A stretch of 53,945 bases of DNA from Lachnospiraceae bacterium UBA1258 (GCA_002308235.1 DBVS01000094.1:6063-60007), one strand, 5' to 3'. Shown: positions 23,824 through 33,018, counted from the first letter of the stretch. Notes: a model not told the origin generated them from the sequence alone. Numbers and translations are program-made.

Positions 23824-24231
23824 TCAGCTTAAGAAACGCATGCGAGCCGAATCTCTCGGATCTTTCTTGACTTCGGGTTCCGGAGCTTTCTGAGGTTTGA
23901 AGGCCTGCTGGAATCCGTTAGCCATTTCATTCTTACACTTATCGCAAAAACGTCCGCTTCTGATGGTCGCTCCGCAGCTTTCGCAAGCGAGCGTTACCAT
24001 GGAATCGCTTGTAAACTCAAGACGTTCCTCACGGAGCCACTGCTGGATCTGGGAAACCTCAACCTCACAGGCTTCGGCAACCTCATGAATACCGCAATGA
24101 GGATTCTGCTGGATGTAAGTCTTAACCTCTTTAAACTTCTCTTCCAGAGCTTCCTTGCACTGAGGGCAAATAACAGGTCCCATTGCGTGATTAAACAGTC
24201 TTCCGCATTTCTTACAATTACGTACGTTCAT
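23824..24231 (-). CDS. yvyF: YvyF-like flagellar-operon zinc-finger protein
   Basis: 135 residues. The N-terminus has a Cys4-type knuckle (NCKKCGRLF...VICPQC), and a second lies near residues 82-98 (CESCGATIRSGRFCDKC). Between them is a helical segment with HEVAEACEVEVSQIQQWLRE, resembling an HTH/MerR-like element that ends in EFTSDSMV. This pattern matches the YvyF/TIGR03826 family found beside comF and flgM in Firmicutes. GGAGG lies seven bases before ATG. Located 24 bases after comF as in Bacillus subtilis, but flgM does not follow. The role is thought to be flagellar regulation, the mechanism is unclear. Confidence 0.88.
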   Translation of the reverse strand: MNVRNCKKCGRLFNHAMGPVICPQCKEALEEKFKEVKTYIQQNPHCGIHEVAEACEVEVSQIQQWLREERLEFTSDSMVTLACESCGATIRSGRFCDKCKNEMANGFQQAFKPQKAPEPEVKKDPRDSARMRFLS

Positions 24232-24255
24232 AGTGTAACCTCCGAAACAGTATTA

Positions 24256-24948
24256 TTAAGTACCCGCTGCGGTGACGGTCAGAAAATAGACGCGTTTCAC
24301 ACCGCTTTCTTTCAACACCCCTGCCAAAGAATCGATCGTGCTTCCCGTGGTGAAAATATCGTCCACGATAATCACCGTATCTAATTTTACAACATTTTCT
24401 CGCACAATAAAAGCCTTTTTGACATTAATTAGCCTTTGTTTGCGATTAAAAAGCTTCTGTGGAGCCGTGTTGATGACTCTATCCACACATTTGTCCGCGA
24501 CGGGGATACCCGTAAGGGCCGAAATCTCGTCGGCGAGTATCTTGGATTGATTATAGCCCCTTGCTATTAACCGCTTTTTATGAAGGGGGACCGGAATGAG
24601 AGCCTTGGCATTTAAAGACCGTATCCAGCCGCCAAGTTCATCGTTTATGACCCGGGCATAGGTTTTTGCGTAGGCCCGCCTGTTCATGTATTTAAACCTG
24701 TAGACCCCCGCAGAAACGGATGCATAGGAAAAAGCAAAGCGACCTCCGTCATAGTTTCGCTTTGTTCCTTCGCAGTCTTCACAGTATTCTTTTTGCTTTT
24801 CAACGGGACGCCCGCATTTCATGCATACGGGTTCTTTGATAAGTGCGGGGTGAGCTGCGCATTCGGCGCAAAACCCCCGCCTTCCGAAAGGAATGACGGT
24901 GTCACAGGCAGGACACCTTTCGGGATAGAGTAAATTTAAAATCTTCAC
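24256..24948 (-). CDS. comFC: ComF-family phosphoribosyltransferase-like protein (ComFC)
   Basis: 230 residues from a GTG start whose bases overlap the TGA stop of recD2 (GTGA), implying translational coupling. An N-terminal zinc-binding region has CPACDTVIPFGRRGFCAEC and CMKCGRPV...CEDC. The phosphoribosyltransferase domain contains LIPVPLHKKRLIARGYNQS and the PRPP-loop signature VIIVDDIFTTGSTID. ComFC proteins take part in DNA uptake or single-strand handling during competence, with no known PRPP reaction. Neighbouring comFA is absent; recD2 lies upstream instead. Confidence 0.93.
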   Translation of the reverse strand: MKILNLLYPERCPACDTVIPFGRRGFCAECAAHPALIKEPVCMKCGRPVEKQKEYCEDCEGTKRNYDGGRFAFSYASVSAGVYRFKYMNRRAYAKTYARVINDELGGWIRSLNAKALIPVPLHKKRLIARGYNQSKILADEISALTGIPVADKCVDRVINTAPQKLFNRKQRLINVKKAFIVRENVVKLDTVIIVDDIFTTGSTIDSLAGVLKESGVKRVYFLTVTAAGT

Positions 24949-27161
24949 GTTGCAAATATTTCCGTAATTCTCTCCCTGAGTCCGGAATATCTCAAATTTT
25001 CTTTATCGTTTTCGATCATCTCTTCCACGGTCTTACTGCTGCCGAGGATCACAAGACACTTCTTTGCGCGGGTCACCCCCGTATAAAGAAGGTTTCTGTT
25101 CAAAAGCTGTCTGGGGCCGTCCAGGATCGGCATTATAACTGCGCCGTACTCACTTCCCTGGGATTTGTGCACGGTGATGGCATAGGCAAGCTCCAGCTCG
25201 TCAAGCCCCGAAAAGGGATAGTCCACCCGTCTTCCGTCGTCGAATTCCACGGTGAGGGAACTGATGACCGGATTGATTTCGATTATACGCCCCATATCTC
25301 CGTTAAAAACACCCATTCCCGAATCGATGGGGATGTTGTGTTTCCCGAATATTTCCCAGGCAAGCTGGTAGTTATTCTTTATCTGCATCACCTTGTCGCC
25401 TTCCCGGAAAATGTCCTCTCCGTAAAGATATTCTTTTTTCGAATGATCCGCGGGATTCAGTTTCTCCTGAAGGTATCTGTTTAGGGCAATAACGCCGAGG
25501 CTTCCCTTTCGCATAGGGGTAAGCACCTGGATGTCGAAGGGCTTGGCATCAACGTAGGGTGGCAGCTTGGTGGTAATGAGTTCCACCGTATTTGCAAGGA
25601 TCCTCTGCACGTCATTTCGTTCGAGCATAAAGAAATCCTTGCTCTTGTTGTCAAAGTTTATAGGCAGTCCCCTGTTTATATTGTGGGCATTCATAACGAT
25701 ATCGCCGCTTCCCTCCTGGCGGTAGATGGTTTCAAGTCTCGTTACGGGGAAACATTCGCACTCAAGCAGGTCACGAAGAACCTGTCCGGGACCGACGCTG
25801 GGTAACTGATTTGCGTCTCCCACCATAACGAGTCTGGCCCCCACGGGTATAGCCTTTAAAAGCGCTTTAAAGATAAATATGTCCACCATGGACATCTCAT
25901 CGACGATGATAACATCGGCATCCAAAGGATTTTCTTCATCCCTTTCAAAGCCCGCATCGCTTGAGTCTCCCTCTGCCGCTCCGTTGACTTCAAGGAGTCT
26001 GTGAATGGTCTTTGCTTCATACCCGGTGGCTTCCGTCATTCTCTTGGCGGCTCGCCCGGTGGGAGCGGCAAGGGCAATGTCCATGCCCTTTGAGTTAAAG
26101 TATCCGATTATGGTCTTGATGGTGGTGGTCTTTCCGGTACCGGGGCCTCCGGTAACGATGGAAATCCCGTATAAAACCGCGTTCAGGACAGCCTCTCTTT
26201 GAAGATCGTCAAGGTCAAAATCCTGTCTGCGGGCGATGGTATCGATTTCTTTTAAGAGAGTCTTTTCGTCTTTTTCGCTTTCAAAAAAGTTAATGAAAAT
26301 ACTCCTGAGCATGCCGGCGCAGGCCTGCTCGGTGTAGAAGTTTACGGGGGTATAGACTGCGTCATTCTTGGCGATCAACTTCCGATCGACTATAAGATCT
26401 CCGATCCTCGGCTCGATCTCCCCGGGGGAAACTTCCAAAAGTTCGGATGAAACCCTTATCAGTTCGTCCTTCGGAAGATACATGAAGCCCTGCCCCATGG
26501 CAAGGGAAAGAGTATAAAGAATGCCCGCAGAGATCCTGTATTCGCTGTCTGCTTTAAAGCCGATGGCGGCGGCGATGGAGTCAGCGGTCTTAAAGCCCAC
26601 GCCCTGAATATCTTCCGCGAGGCGGTAGGGATTGTCTCTTAAGACCTGATAAACATCATCTCTGTAGTAGTTGTATATCTTGATGGCAAGCACGTTTCCG
26701 ATGCCGTAACGTCCGAGGAAAATGACCGCATCTCTGTATCCGCGCTTTTCGTTTACGATGATGCCGATTTCCCTTGCTTTTTTAAGGGTAATACCCTTGA
26801 TCCGTTCAAGTCTCTCGGGTTGCTCTTCAAGCACAGTGAAGGTATCTTTTCCAAATTCGTCGACGATCCTTTTGGCAAGAGTGGGGCCGATTCCCTTGAT
26901 GACTCCGGAGCTTAAATAGCGAAGTATCGATGCTTCGTCATCGGGAGCTATGCTTTTGCAGGATACGGCCTTAAACTGCCTGTCATAAACGGGATGAATG
27001 ATCCACTCCCCCGTGACCTCCAGCATTTCCCCCTCGGAAAGGGGCGCAAAATTGCCTACGACAGTCTCCTCGTTACCGTCGCACACAAAAGAAAAAACCG
27101 TATATCCGTTTTTGTCGTTGTGAAATCTGATGGCAGAAATATAACCCTTAATCGTATCCAT
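24945..27161 (-). CDS. recD2: RecD2-type ATP-dependent 5'-3' DNA helicase
   Basis: 738 residues. An N-terminal OB-like region (about 1-70) and tandem helix-hairpin-helix elements (about 85-200; SGVIKGIGPTLAKRI, DIQGVGFKTADSIA) precede a superfamily 1 helicase. Walker A is GGPGTGKTTTIKT (338-350), Walker B is VIIVDEMSMVD, and the C-terminal motifs are AITVHKSQGSEYGAV and LLYTGVTRAKK. This architecture is RecD2 (YrrC), the RecBC-independent form involved in replication-fork and mismatch-repair processes. The Shine-Dalgarno GGAAAGG is somewhat far from ATG 27161. It ends in the GTGA overlap with comF. The gene begins 49 bases after flgJ, so it may be read with the flagellar genes. Confidence 0.95.
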   Translation of the reverse strand: MDTIKGYISAIRFHNDKNGYTVFSFVCDGNEETVVGNFAPLSEGEMLEVTGEWIIHPVYDRQFKAVSCKSIAPDDEASILRYLSSGVIKGIGPTLAKRIVDEFGKDTFTVLEEQPERLERIKGITLKKAREIGIIVNEKRGYRDAVIFLGRYGIGNVLAIKIYNYYRDDVYQVLRDNPYRLAEDIQGVGFKTADSIAAAIGFKADSEYRISAGILYTLSLAMGQGFMYLPKDELIRVSSELLEVSPGEIEPRIGDLIVDRKLIAKNDAVYTPVNFYTEQACAGMLRSIFINFFESEKDEKTLLKEIDTIARRQDFDLDDLQREAVLNAVLYGISIVTGGPGTGKTTTIKTIIGYFNSKGMDIALAAPTGRAAKRMTEATGYEAKTIHRLLEVNGAAEGDSSDAGFERDEENPLDADVIIVDEMSMVDIFIFKALLKAIPVGARLVMVGDANQLPSVGPGQVLRDLLECECFPVTRLETIYRQEGSGDIVMNAHNINRGLPINFDNKSKDFFMLERNDVQRILANTVELITTKLPPYVDAKPFDIQVLTPMRKGSLGVIALNRYLQEKLNPADHSKKEYLYGEDIFREGDKVMQIKNNYQLAWEIFGKHNIPIDSGMGVFNGDMGRIIEINPVISSLTVEFDDGRRVDYPFSGLDELELAYAITVHKSQGSEYGAVIMPILDGPRQLLNRNLLYTGVTRAKKCLVILGSSKTVEEMIENDKENLRYSGLRERITEIFAT

Positions 27162-27210
27162 TCAAAAAGAAACCTTTCCGCAGAAACCGCCGAAGGTTAA
27201 GAAATATATA

Positions 27211-27564
27211 TCAGAGATCGTAATTTCTCTTCATCTGCTCATAAAGCATCTGAGCAAGGCCAAGGCCTTCCTTTTCCGTGGACTGCTCGGCGATAGTCTG
27301 AATAAGATTGTCCCGGTAAAAATCCACAAGTGTAGAAGTGGAGGCGGAAGAAAACTCGTCTTTGCCGACGGTCTTGTACATCTCCTTAAAGCACTGCTCC
27401 AGGAAATATGCCTCGAATTTTTTGCACACCGCCATAAGTTCATCTTCGCTGGCACCGGAGTAGTCCTTCTTTAACTCGGCTTCCGTAGGCGCAGTGGCAG
27501 AACTCTTGGAGGCGGTATCTTTAATAAACTGGGTATAGAGGTTTGAAATATTGTTAATATCCAT
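27211..27564 (-). CDS. flgJ: FlgJ-like rod-binding protein
   Basis: 117 residues corresponding to the N-terminal rod-binding domain alone (PF10135 type). ELMAVCKKFEAYFLEQCFKEMYKTVG and TLVDFYRDNLIQTIAEQSTEKEGLGLAQMLYEQM are the characteristic helices. The muramidase domain of enterobacterial FlgJ is absent, which is normal in Clostridia, where rod assembly uses a separate enzyme. The ribosome-binding site is weak (AGG then six T before ATG). It lies 15 bases after flhP. Probably a rod-cap or scaffold in flagellar basal-body assembly. Confidence 0.87.
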   Translation of the reverse strand: MDINNISNLYTQFIKDTASKSSATAPTEAELKKDYSGASEDELMAVCKKFEAYFLEQCFKEMYKTVGKDEFSSASTSTLVDFYRDNLIQTIAEQSTEKEGLGLAQMLYEQMKRNYDL

Positions 27565-27579
27565 AAAAAACCTATAAAG

Positions 27580-28413
27580 TTATCTTAAATTGTTCGCCTG
27601 CTGGAGCATTTCGTCGGAGGCGGTGATGGCCTTGGAGTTAAGCTCGTAAGCACGCTGTGCGGTTATAAGGCTGACCATTTCGTCCACTACCTGAACGTTG
27701 GAGCCTTCCAGGTAGCCCTGAGTCACTTTGGTCCTCTCAAGATTGGTATCGAGGGTCTCGTTCAATGCGCCGCCGCTGGCTGCGGATATCTGGAAAAGAC
27801 CCGAATCGTTTTTTTCAAGTCCTGCAGGATTCGCAAACTGGAAGATACCGAACTTTATCTCTCTTCCGAGCCCATCAAGGAGGGGCATGGGATTATTCTT
27901 TTCATCCGGATAGCAGAAAGTACCGTCACCGGTAACCGTTATCTTGGAAGAAACAAACTCATTGGTAAATGAAAGGGGACGTCCGTAAACATCCAGCACG
28001 GGAAGTCCGTCACTGGTGGCGAGCATTACACCGCCTTCATCGTTAAGTGCCCAGTTAAAGCTTCCGTTTCTGGTAAAATATGCATTTCCGTCCTCTCCCA
28101 TTACCGCGAAGAATCCCCTTCCGGAAAGAGCGAAATCGGAGTCACTCTGGCTGGCAAGCAAAGGTCCGTCCGTAAAGATCGATGTGATGGATGCATTCCT
28201 TACACCCAGTCCCACCTGTGCGCCCACGGGCTTGGGATCTCCGTTTGCCGATGTGGTCTTTGTCTGCATTGTCTGGTATAAAAGCGATTTAAATCCGTTT
28301 ACCTCGGTTTTATAGCCTGTAGTGTTGACATTTGACAGGTTGTTTGCAATTGTGTCAACGTTGGTCTGTTGCGCGCGCATTCCCGTTGCCGCGGTCCATA
28401 AACTTCTTACCAT
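27580..28413 (-). CDS. flhP: Flagellar basal-body rod/hook protein, FlgG class (FlhP)
   Basis: 277 residues. The N-terminal signature MVRSLWTAATGMRAQQTNVDTIANNLSNVNTTGY and C-terminal YLEGSNVQVVDEMVSLITAQ plus RAYELNSKAITASDEM are the rod/hook family helices that form the coiled inner core. The middle region has beta strands such as DSDFALSGRGFFAVMG. It is secreted through the flagellar type III apparatus. AAAGGAG precedes ATG. Directly downstream of flhO and mbl, matching the Bacillus mbl-flhO-flhP order. FlgG is the equivalent name outside Bacillus. Confidence 0.92.
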   Translation of the reverse strand: MVRSLWTAATGMRAQQTNVDTIANNLSNVNTTGYKTEVNGFKSLLYQTMQTKTTSANGDPKPVGAQVGLGVRNASITSIFTDGPLLASQSDSDFALSGRGFFAVMGEDGNAYFTRNGSFNWALNDEGGVMLATSDGLPVLDVYGRPLSFTNEFVSSKITVTGDGTFCYPDEKNNPMPLLDGLGREIKFGIFQFANPAGLEKNDSGLFQISAASGGALNETLDTNLERTKVTQGYLEGSNVQVVDEMVSLITAQRAYELNSKAITASDEMLQQANNLR

Positions 28414-28472
28414 ACAAGGCTCCTTTCTTTCACCGAAACCGGTGACCGTATCCGATAGATCCGGGCGTCAGT

Positions 28473-29246
28473 TTATACCCGGCCCAGCTGATTTGCCGCA
28501 ATATCAAGCGTTTCGTCGATAGATTTGATTATTTTCTGGTTTGATTCGTACTGTCTGGTAATGGCGATAAGATCCACCATTTCCGTAACGATGTTTACGT
28601 TGGACATTTCAAGATATCCGGAATAAACCTTAAAGTTGGCCTGCTTCATGCGGGCGCCTTCGACGGGCTCAAGGAAGTTCTCCCCGTACTTCTTAAGGTA
28701 ATCGTAATCTTCAAAATCAGTGATCTTAAGCTGTGCCACCGGCACACCTTCCTGAGCGATGAGACCCGAAGAATCCACAGATACATCTCTTAAAGGATCC
28801 AGTTTGATCCTTCCGTTTGTACCCATGACATAGTCCCCGTCCTTTGTAACAAGATATCCTTCCTGAGTAAGGGTAAAGGAACCATCACGGGTGTACTTTT
28901 CAGATGTTTCGCCTGCTTTGTTGGTAAATTCTATCGAAAAGAAACCGTCACCTGACAAAGCAAGATCCAGCTTGTTGTCGGTGATCTTAAAAGAACCTTG
29001 AGAATAATCGGTGTAGTTTTCACCGATTTTGACTCCGAGCTGATCGTATCCGATACGTCTCGGAATGTTGGGAGCCTCAGAGGTGTCCTTCAGCTTGTAC
29101 ATAAGTACGGTGTCGAAGGACTGACTGGTGGTTCCCTCTTTTTTAAATCCGACGGTAGTAGAATTGGCAAGGTTATTGGTTAAAACATCCATACGATGCT
29201 GTTCGTTGATCATTCCCGTATAAGCAGTATATAAACCTTTAACCAT
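28473..29246 (-). CDS. flhO: Flagellar basal-body rod protein, FlgF/FlgG class (FlhO)
   Basis: 257 residues. N-terminal MVKGLYTAYTGMINEQHRMDVLTNNLANSTTVGFKKEG and C-terminal YLEMSNVNIVTEMVDLIAIT with RQYESNQKIIKSIDET are the conserved rod/hook helices. The central KLDLALSGDGFFSIEF strand is diagnostic. It is exported by the flagellar type III system and is thought to build the proximal or distal rod. GGAGG lies seven bases upstream of ATG. Sixteen bases downstream of mbl and 59 upstream of flhP. Either FlgF or FlgG naming is possible. Confidence 0.9.
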   Translation of the reverse strand: MVKGLYTAYTGMINEQHRMDVLTNNLANSTTVGFKKEGTTSQSFDTVLMYKLKDTSEAPNIPRRIGYDQLGVKIGENYTDYSQGSFKITDNKLDLALSGDGFFSIEFTNKAGETSEKYTRDGSFTLTQEGYLVTKDGDYVMGTNGRIKLDPLRDVSVDSSGLIAQEGVPVAQLKITDFEDYDYLKKYGENFLEPVEGARMKQANFKVYSGYLEMSNVNIVTEMVDLIAITRQYESNQKIIKSIDETLDIAANQLGRV

Positions 29247-29261
29247 GCCGTTTCCTCCGAA

Positions 29262-30254
29262 TTAATCTTCGCGACAACCCGCAAGATATTCAACATACTT
29301 GCCGGTTCCGATGGCAACCGCAGTCATGGGATCTTCGGCTGTCATTGTATTGATACCCGTTCTCTCGGATATAAGGTCTTCAAGACCGCGAAGAAGGCTT
29401 CCGCCACCGGTCAGCACGATTCCTCTCTCGCCGATATCCGCCGCAAGTTCGGGAGGTGTAATCTCGAGAACCGAGTGGATGGCGTCAACTATCTGGGAAG
29501 TGGTATCCTCAAGGGCTTTTCTGGTTTCCTCCGAGGAAATCTCAACCTTGACGGGAAGACCGCGAACCAGATCACGTCCGCTGACCTTGTAGTATTCTTC
29601 TTCGGGGCGCTTGAAAGCACATCCGATCTTAATCTTAACGTCTTCAGCCATTCTGTCGCCGATAAGCAGATTGTAATGGGTACGCATGTACCTCACGATG
29701 GCGTTGTCAAAGTCATCACCCGCGATCTTGATGGATGTGCTTGCAACGGTTCCGCCAAGCGAAATAACGGCTATATCTGTAGTACCGCCGCCGATGTCGA
29801 CAATCATGTTGCCGCAGGGCTTGGCGATATCGATTCCGGCTCCGATGGCAGCTGCGATGGGCTCCTCGATAATGGAAACCTCACGGGCTCCTGCCTGGTA
29901 TGTAGCGTCTTCAACGGCCTTCTTTTCAACTTCGGTGACGCCGCTGGGAACGCAGACAGCGATTCTCGGTTTACGGTAGGTGCGGCGGCCGATGGCCTTC
30001 TGGATGAAATATTTCATCATCTTTTCCGTAACCGTATAATCAGAAATAACACCCTGGCGAAGCGGTCTTACCGCAACGATATTCCCGGGTGTCCTTCCCA
30101 ACATCAATCTGGCGTCCTCGCCGATTGCCTTTATTTTATTGGTATCTCTGTCAAATGCCACAACGGAGGGCTCTTTTAATACGACGCCCTTACCGCGAAT
30201 ATAAACAAGAACGCTGGCCGTTCCGAGATCGATTCCTATATCTGTATACTGCAT
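29262..30254 (-). CDS. mbl: MreB-like actin Mbl
   Basis: 330 residues from ATG 30254, with GGAGAGGT upstream; the longer ATG at 30275 lacks a site. Actin-fold phosphate loops are present: GIDLGTASVLVY near the start, IVDIGGGTTDIAVISLGG in the middle, and GIVLTGGGSLLRG near the C-terminus. EEPIAAAIGAGIDI is the family connector. It polymerises under the membrane and directs lateral wall synthesis in rod-shaped cells. Placement directly upstream of flhO-flhP identifies it as Mbl rather than MreB (which sits with mreCD). The spoIIID gene usually found upstream is not present here. Confidence 0.93.
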   Translation of the reverse strand: MQYTDIGIDLGTASVLVYIRGKGVVLKEPSVVAFDRDTNKIKAIGEDARLMLGRTPGNIVAVRPLRQGVISDYTVTEKMMKYFIQKAIGRRTYRKPRIAVCVPSGVTEVEKKAVEDATYQAGAREVSIIEEPIAAAIGAGIDIAKPCGNMIVDIGGGTTDIAVISLGGTVASTSIKIAGDDFDNAIVRYMRTHYNLLIGDRMAEDVKIKIGCAFKRPEEEYYKVSGRDLVRGLPVKVEISSEETRKALEDTTSQIVDAIHSVLEITPPELAADIGERGIVLTGGGSLLRGLEDLISERTGINTMTAEDPMTAVAIGTGKYVEYLAGCRED

Positions 30255-30290
30255 CTCTTTTACCTCTCCAAACAATAAAAACTACAAAAG

Positions 30291-30296
30291 ATTATA
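30291..30296 (-). promoter_or_regulatory. -10 of the mbl promoter
   Basis: Consensus TATAAT on the leftward strand; a poor -35 (TTTTAT) lies 17 bases upstream. The surrounding 30255-30385 is AT-rich with no other clear signal. Confidence 0.45.
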
Positions 30297-30385
30297 ACTT
30301 ATACGAGGGACAAATAAAAGAGATTTAAAAAAAATTTTATTTTTCGTATACTTCAATATGTATATCGGAAGAATACAGAAAAACT

Positions 30386-31099
30386 TTAACTGTTTTTCAA
30401 AATTGTTTTCGCATCGAAGTACAGTTTTTCATCCATCCGCCTTTTTACGTGTCCCATATCGTTAAAAAGCTCTATCCTCGGCAACACGAATTCATTTACA
30501 TCCTCAGGAAAATTGATTATCGTAACCGAACATAAGCCATAGGAAAGCACCGAAAGAACATATGCAAAATCCATGTTCAATATATGGGACAAAGCACATG
30601 CCCCCGACCCTCCGTGAGAAAACAGAGCCACAGTATCACTGTTTTTCTTTGTGCAGAAATAACGTTCATCCCTTCTTTCGTATCCGAGTTCCCCCAAGAG
30701 CCCGTCTATGTTTCCGGATATCATGTCGTAATACTCCCGGCACCTGTTGTTTTTAAAATAGGGATGTTCGGTCCAGTTACGGGAATTATCCACCGGGTTT
30801 TCCTCGCAGAGCAGCCTGTAGGAAAGCGTCCAGGGATGTCCCTCTCTGAGGACTTCGTCCCCCTCCGGATTTCCCCACCGGATCTCATGCATGTATTCAA
30901 GGATCCTTACGGGCAGAGCGTTTCTCTTCGCGGTATAGGATGCTGTCTCCTTTGCTCTTCCCATGGGAGAAGAAAAGACAGCCTTTACATTTTCTTTTTC
31001 AAGTCTTTCGGCGGTATCCGCCGCCTGTATACGTCCGAGTTCCGTCAGGCAGTCATGCTCGTAGTCCGGTTCTCCGTGCCTTACAAAAATCAGTCTCAT
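30386..31099 (-). CDS. Histidine phosphatase family protein
   Basis: 237 residues. N-terminal RLIFVRHGEPDYEHDCLTEL carries the catalytic RHGE (phosphohistidine), and AVFSSPMGRAKETASYTAK is the second motif. A later FSHGGSGACALSH gives the second catalytic histidine. The branch acts as a phosphatase or a phosphosugar mutase rather than a glycolytic mutase. It is the last gene of the glycoside operon, 12 bases after the permease gene, with AAAGGA before ATG. Sugar phosphate removal after glycoside uptake would be a natural role, but the substrate is unknown. Confidence 0.88.
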   Translation of the reverse strand: MRLIFVRHGEPDYEHDCLTELGRIQAADTAERLEKENVKAVFSSPMGRAKETASYTAKRNALPVRILEYMHEIRWGNPEGDEVLREGHPWTLSYRLLCEENPVDNSRNWTEHPYFKNNRCREYYDMISGNIDGLLGELGYERRDERYFCTKKNSDTVALFSHGGSGACALSHILNMDFAYVLSVLSYGLCSVTIINFPEDVNEFVLPRIELFNDMGHVKRRMDEKLYFDAKTILKNS

Positions 31100-31111
31100 G
31101 TCAGTCCTTTT

Positions 31112-31993
31112 CTATCCTTTCACTGCACCTATCATAACGCCCGTCACAAAGTATCGCTGTGCAAAGGGGTAAACTGCCAGCATGGGCAGAGTCGAGACCA
31201 TGATGGTGGCATATTTTATAAGCGGTCTGAATATCATTATATCCTGTCCGTCCGTATCTACAACAATAGCATTGTCCGAAGCAAGAAGCACAACCTCTCT
31301 CAGCGTAAGCTGCAGCGGGTACAGCGTCCTGTCCGTAAGATAGATCGATGCGGAAAACCAGGAATTCCAGAAATGGATCGCATAAAATAACGTTATGACC
31401 GCGATTATCGCTTTGCTCACGGGAATCACCACGGTAATGAGGATCTTCAGATACCCCGCCCCGTCGATCCTGGCAGCATCAAACAGTTCTTCCGGAATCT
31501 GTGCAAAGGATGTGCGCATTATGATTATATTATAGGCCGAAACCACAAACGGGACCATCATGGCCCACCTGGTGTCCAGCATGTGAAGATTCTTTACCAG
31601 CATATACCCGGGGATAAGGCCACCGCTGAATATCATGGTAAATGCGATGATTCCCGCCATGAGTCCCTGCCAGTACAGATTCTTTCTCGAAAGGACATAT
31701 GCCGCGATGGTTGTCATCACCAGCGAAAAAGAAGTTGCTCCCGTAACATAGATAAGGGTGTTAAGATATGACCGCACGATTGCGGAATTCTGCATTACAA
31801 GCTTATAGCCTCCCAGCGTGGGCTTTCCTACCGGAAGAAGGATCAGCCCCGAATGGGCGGATATCTTCCCGGGATCCGATATGGATGCCATGGCCACGTG
31901 CCATACGGGAAGGATGAATATAATACACAAAAGGCTCAGAAGAATAAAATTGAATACTCCGAAAATCTTCTCGCCCCGGGATCGTTTTATCAT
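31112..31993 (-). CDS. Carbohydrate ABC transporter permease (LplC/MalG type)
   Basis: 293 residues from ATG 31993, with AAGGAGG six bases ahead. About six membrane segments. The permease EAA loop (ELFDAARIDGAGYLKILITVVIPVSKAI) near residues 180-210 contacts the ATPase. The C-terminus YPFAQRYFVTGVMIGAVKG is characteristic of the LplC branch of CUT1-type permeases. It pairs with the permease gene 11 bases upstream. No ATPase gene is present, so a shared MsmX-type ATPase encoded elsewhere is likely. Confidence 0.93.
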   Translation of the reverse strand: MIKRSRGEKIFGVFNFILLSLLCIIFILPVWHVAMASISDPGKISAHSGLILLPVGKPTLGGYKLVMQNSAIVRSYLNTLIYVTGATSFSLVMTTIAAYVLSRKNLYWQGLMAGIIAFTMIFSGGLIPGYMLVKNLHMLDTRWAMMVPFVVSAYNIIIMRTSFAQIPEELFDAARIDGAGYLKILITVVIPVSKAIIAVITLFYAIHFWNSWFSASIYLTDRTLYPLQLTLREVVLLASDNAIVVDTDGQDIMIFRPLIKYATIMVSTLPMLAVYPFAQRYFVTGVMIGAVKG

Positions 31994-32004
31994 GTTGCCC
32001 TCCT

Positions 32005-32946
32005 TTACCACAGTCCGCTGCCGCTTATTTTCTTGCCCAGTTTGTTGGCGACGGCAAGAACGATGAAATTAACCACCGAATTGAAAAGATTTATGGCGGT
32101 GGAATAGGAATAATTGGCCTGGATCAGGCCGACCCTGTAGACATACGAAGATATCACGTCCGCCGTCTCATAGGTCGCAGGCTTGTACATCAGTATGATC
32201 TTTTCATAGCCGACGCTCATTATGGAACCCATCCTGAGGATCAGAAGGACCACAATGGTGGAAGCAATGCCCGGAAGGGTGATATAGAGTGTCTGTTTCC
32301 ACCTGCCGGCACCGTCTATCTTGGCGGCGTCATACAGTTCCGGGTCTATCCCCGACAGAGCGGAAATGTATATGATGGCGCTGTATCCCAGGTGCTGCCA
32401 TATGTTTGAGCCTATGAACAGGGTTCTGAACCACTTTGGCGAAGAGATCAGGGCGCCTCCCTTCCATCCGAAGGCGGTTGCGGCATTTGTCAGCACTCCG
32501 CCGCTTTTCGTAAAGTCAAAAAGGATCGAAACCACCACCACAACCGAAATGAAATACGGAAGATAGGATATGGTCTGAACCGCCTTCTTAAAGCCTTTGC
32601 GCCTTACTTCGTTCAGGCAGAGAGCAAAGATGATGGGAAAGGGAAAAGAAAACAGAAGCCCGTAGAAGCTTATCAGAAGGGTGTTTCTCAACACTCTGAT
32701 AAAATACTGCGATCTGAAGAACTTTAAAAAATGCGCAAAGCCCACCAGGTCGCTTCCGAACAGACCTTTTTTGATGTTGTAGTCCTCAAAGGCCATAAAG
32801 ACACCGGCCATGGGAATGTAATGAAAAATAATGAAATATACCAGGACCGGAATAAACAAAAAGTACAGGACCTTATTTCGTTTAAAGTCCGCTTTTATGA
32901 TCTCCGCTCTTGACTTTTTGTAGGCTGAATCTCCCGCCCGTTTCAT
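32005..32946 (-). CDS. Carbohydrate ABC transporter permease (LplB type)
   Basis: 313 residues from ATG 32946, with AGGAGG six bases upstream; an ATG at 33003 would add 19 residues and run into the binding-protein gene's 3' region. About six membrane segments, starting YFLFIPVLVYFIIFHYIPMA. The EAA loop is ELYDAAKIDGAGRWKQTLYI. The long first periplasmic loop and the FEDYNIKKGLFGS motif are typical of the LplB family. It forms the heterodimer with the following permease. Confidence 0.93.
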   Translation of the reverse strand: MKRAGDSAYKKSRAEIIKADFKRNKVLYFLFIPVLVYFIIFHYIPMAGVFMAFEDYNIKKGLFGSDLVGFAHFLKFFRSQYFIRVLRNTLLISFYGLLFSFPFPIIFALCLNEVRRKGFKKAVQTISYLPYFISVVVVVSILFDFTKSGGVLTNAATAFGWKGGALISSPKWFRTLFIGSNIWQHLGYSAIIYISALSGIDPELYDAAKIDGAGRWKQTLYITLPGIASTIVVLLILRMGSIMSVGYEKIILMYKPATYETADVISSYVYRVGLIQANYSYSTAINLFNSVVNFIVLAVANKLGKKISGSGLW

Positions 32947-33018
32947 GTATAACCTCCTGTTTGAAAATCGGGGAGGAACCGTGTCCTCCCCGATCCTGTT
33001 CAAATACTTTTGGATCGC

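Noticed and set aside
27171..27198. Terminator between flgJ and recD2
   Set aside because: AACCTT/AAGGTT pairing is short and interrupted, and lies over the recD2 ribosome-binding region with no proper T-run.
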